A stretch of DNA of 17,207 bases from Verrucomicrobiales bacterium (lineage in GTDB: Bacteria; Verrucomicrobiota; Verrucomicrobiia; Limisphaerales; UBA1100): positions 1 to 17,207 of the forward strand of contig DPAW01000061.1 in assembly GCA_003517285.1 (NCBI GenBank), written 5' to 3'. Positions 16,063-17,207 of the stretch are shown here, in pieces. The first letter of the stretch is position 1, and each line of letters opens with the position of its first letter. The position numbers were made by a program, and so were the translations under genes. The notes under the pieces are model-generated. The model was given only the letters and a program-made list of their open reading frames with translations. It did not search any database and was not told where the DNA came from.

Positions 16063-16066
16063 TCCT
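16063..16066 (-). promoter_or_regulatory. Ribosome binding site AGGA
   Basis: On the - strand AGGA overlaps the stop codon of the preceding glycosyltransferase gene and lies 8 nt before TTG 16054. It supports the TTG start of the next gene. Confidence 0.45.
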
Positions 16067-17207
16067 ATGAGATTTTTATTTCCCTCATAACTGGCATATA
16101 CACTTTTTCTAAGTGTTCGTGTGCCACCGTTTTCCAATCACATTGTAAAACTTGTCGGTACGCCTGGTCATTCCTTCTCTTTTTAGCGTCACTTGATAAC
16201 GAGAGTGTTTCCATTGATTTTTCTATGAGCCCCTCAATATCATCAACCGCAGTAATTGCCCCATTAATGCCATCTTTTATTAGGTCTGGCGCCATCCCAA
16301 CATAAGTCGAAACAACCGGAACTCCGGCACTCATACTTTCAATAAGCCCTTTGGGTCCGCCTTCTTCTCTTGAAGTTATTAAATATAAATCTAACGCTCT
16401 ATAGAGCCTAGCAAGAGCGTCCACTGAACTAGGATATCGATGAGTAAATGGTATTTTCAGTTTTTTCAGGCCCTCGATGACATAACCTCGAGCCGGCCCC
16501 GTTAGCAGGACGTGAATATCGCGATATGCAGAAAGTCCCTCCACTACCGAAAGGAATATGTCTGGCCCTTTTATAAGCTTTGGGTTCAAACCCTCACCCC
16601 ATCCGTTCCCATCTTTCTGGAATGACCCGACCAGCGTTACGTCCTGACCGATTCCTAGCTTTTTCCGTATGTCTTCACTACCGTATTTGCATTGTGATCT
16701 GTATTTATGAACATCTACACCTATGGGAATCTTCACGATCTTCGATTGGCTTATCCCCCATTTTACTAGACGAGTTTGAACTAGAGTATTTGATACGATA
16801 ATTTTTTTAGCCTTCGGCTCATACCGAATAAAATTCTCAATATGTCTCTCAACTTCTGGCCCATCTGAGGGTTTTCCATGAAAAAATGAGACAACATTAG
16901 CGTTAGTTTTTGATATGTAGGGAGCCCACGACTCCCATCTATATTGAGACCCAAAATGAACAACTCTATGGGCGATGTTGTGTGGGGACTTCACTAAATC
17001 AAATGTAGGTGAGTTTTTACATACTAGCCCCCTCCGAATACCTTCCCCATCCCAACGAATTGACCAATCAGCATCCTCCGCTATGAATTGTATCTCGGGC
17101 CCGGCCCCTTTGTATAAGCCCAAATTTGTTGCCAAACTCCAAGGGGCGCACTGAACTGCCCGAACTAAACCCTTACCGTATTCTTTAAATTTATTAATTG
17201 TTTTTAT
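16065..17207 (-). CDS. GT4 family glycosyltransferase (5'-partial at right edge)
   Basis: The frame is open through the last base of the window, so the protein's N-terminus lies beyond it; 380 residues are visible and the TTG at 17135 is not needed as a start. The C-terminal GT-B domain is clear: 'DVTLVGSFQKDGNGW', 'IHVLLTGPARGY', 'RLYRALDLYLITSREEGGP' and the E-x7-E motif in 'EGGPKGLIESMSAGVPVVST' (visible residues about 282 and 290), then 'APDLIKDGINGAI'. The N-terminal domain has 'VSFFHGKPSDGPEV' and 'KIIVSNTLVQTRLVKWG', typical of acceptor-binding domains in GT4. It is the first visible gene of the - strand operon, 10 nt before the next GT4. The operon promoter must be further right, outside the window. 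The sugar is unknown. Confidence 0.88.
   Translation of the reverse strand: MKTINKFKEYGKGLVRAVQCAPWSLATNLGLYKGAGPEIQFIAEDADWSIRWDGEGIRRGLVCKNSPTFDLVKSPHNIAHRVVHFGSQYRWESWAPYISKTNANVVSFFHGKPSDGPEVERHIENFIRYEPKAKKIIVSNTLVQTRLVKWGISQSKIVKIPIGVDVHKYRSQCKYGSEDIRKKLGIGQDVTLVGSFQKDGNGWGEGLNPKLIKGPDIFLSVVEGLSAYRDIHVLLTGPARGYVIEGLKKLKIPFTHRYPSSVDALARLYRALDLYLITSREEGGPKGLIESMSAGVPVVSTYVGMAPDLIKDGINGAITAVDDIEGLIEKSMETLSLSSDAKKRRNDQAYRQVLQCDWKTVAHEHLEKVYMPVMREIKIS

Noticed and set aside
1..17207. Mobile elements, tRNA genes, CRISPR arrays, exosortase or PEP-CTERM signals
   Set aside because: I looked for transposase motifs, inverted terminal repeats, cloverleaf-like sequences, regular short repeats and a PEP-CTERM tail on the secreted protein and saw none, although AsnB-like genes are often found near exosortase loci.

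Overview
The window looks like part of a bacterial chromosome from the Planctomycetota-Verrucomicrobiota group, most likely a verrucomicrobion. This is an inference from protein style: a very large secreted protein with IPT/TIG-like repeats and an N-terminal module I associate with Verrucomicrobia, plus a PVC-style membrane protein/ABC transporter gene set. No rRNA, tRNA, CRISPR array, transposase or phage gene was seen.

Left part, + strand (1-2496): three tightly packed genes. They are the C-terminal part of a membrane protein cut by the left edge, a MacB/LolD-type ABC ATPase and an FtsX/MacB-type permease. The permease has a histidine-rich extracytoplasmic stretch and seems to lack the usual last transmembrane helix. 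A 189-nt gap follows, holding a C9 run, two small hairpins and a weak promoter candidate.

Middle, + strand (2686-7518): a ~1240-residue exported protein with six IPT/TIG-like repeats. Its stop codon abuts the start codon of a DegT/DnrJ/EryC1/StrS sugar aminotransferase (TAAATG), so the two look translationally coupled.

Right part, - strand (17207 down to 7564): eight consecutive genes with gaps of 10 nt or less or short overlaps, read right to left. They are a GT4 glycosyltransferase (cut by the right edge), a second GT4, a SAM methyltransferase, a GT2 glycosyltransferase, an AsnB-type amidotransferase, a third GT4, a WecA/WbpL-type polyprenyl-phosphate sugar-phosphate transferase and a WbpM/PglF/CapD-type UDP-GlcNAc 4,6-dehydratase. 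Together they form one end of a surface polysaccharide (O-antigen or exopolysaccharide) locus. WbpM and WbpL types make and load the first sugar on the lipid carrier, the GTs extend it, AsnB may amidate a uronic acid, and the methyltransferase may decorate the chain. The convergent aminotransferase could use the dehydratase product. Flippase, polymerase and export genes are not visible and may lie beyond the right edge.

Base composition is about 55-58% G+C in sampled lines of the middle and the left side of the - operon. It drops to about 30-45% right of ~12,550. The step falls inside asnB near its ATP-binding motif, which suggests a mosaic locus with an exchanged glycosyltransferase cassette.
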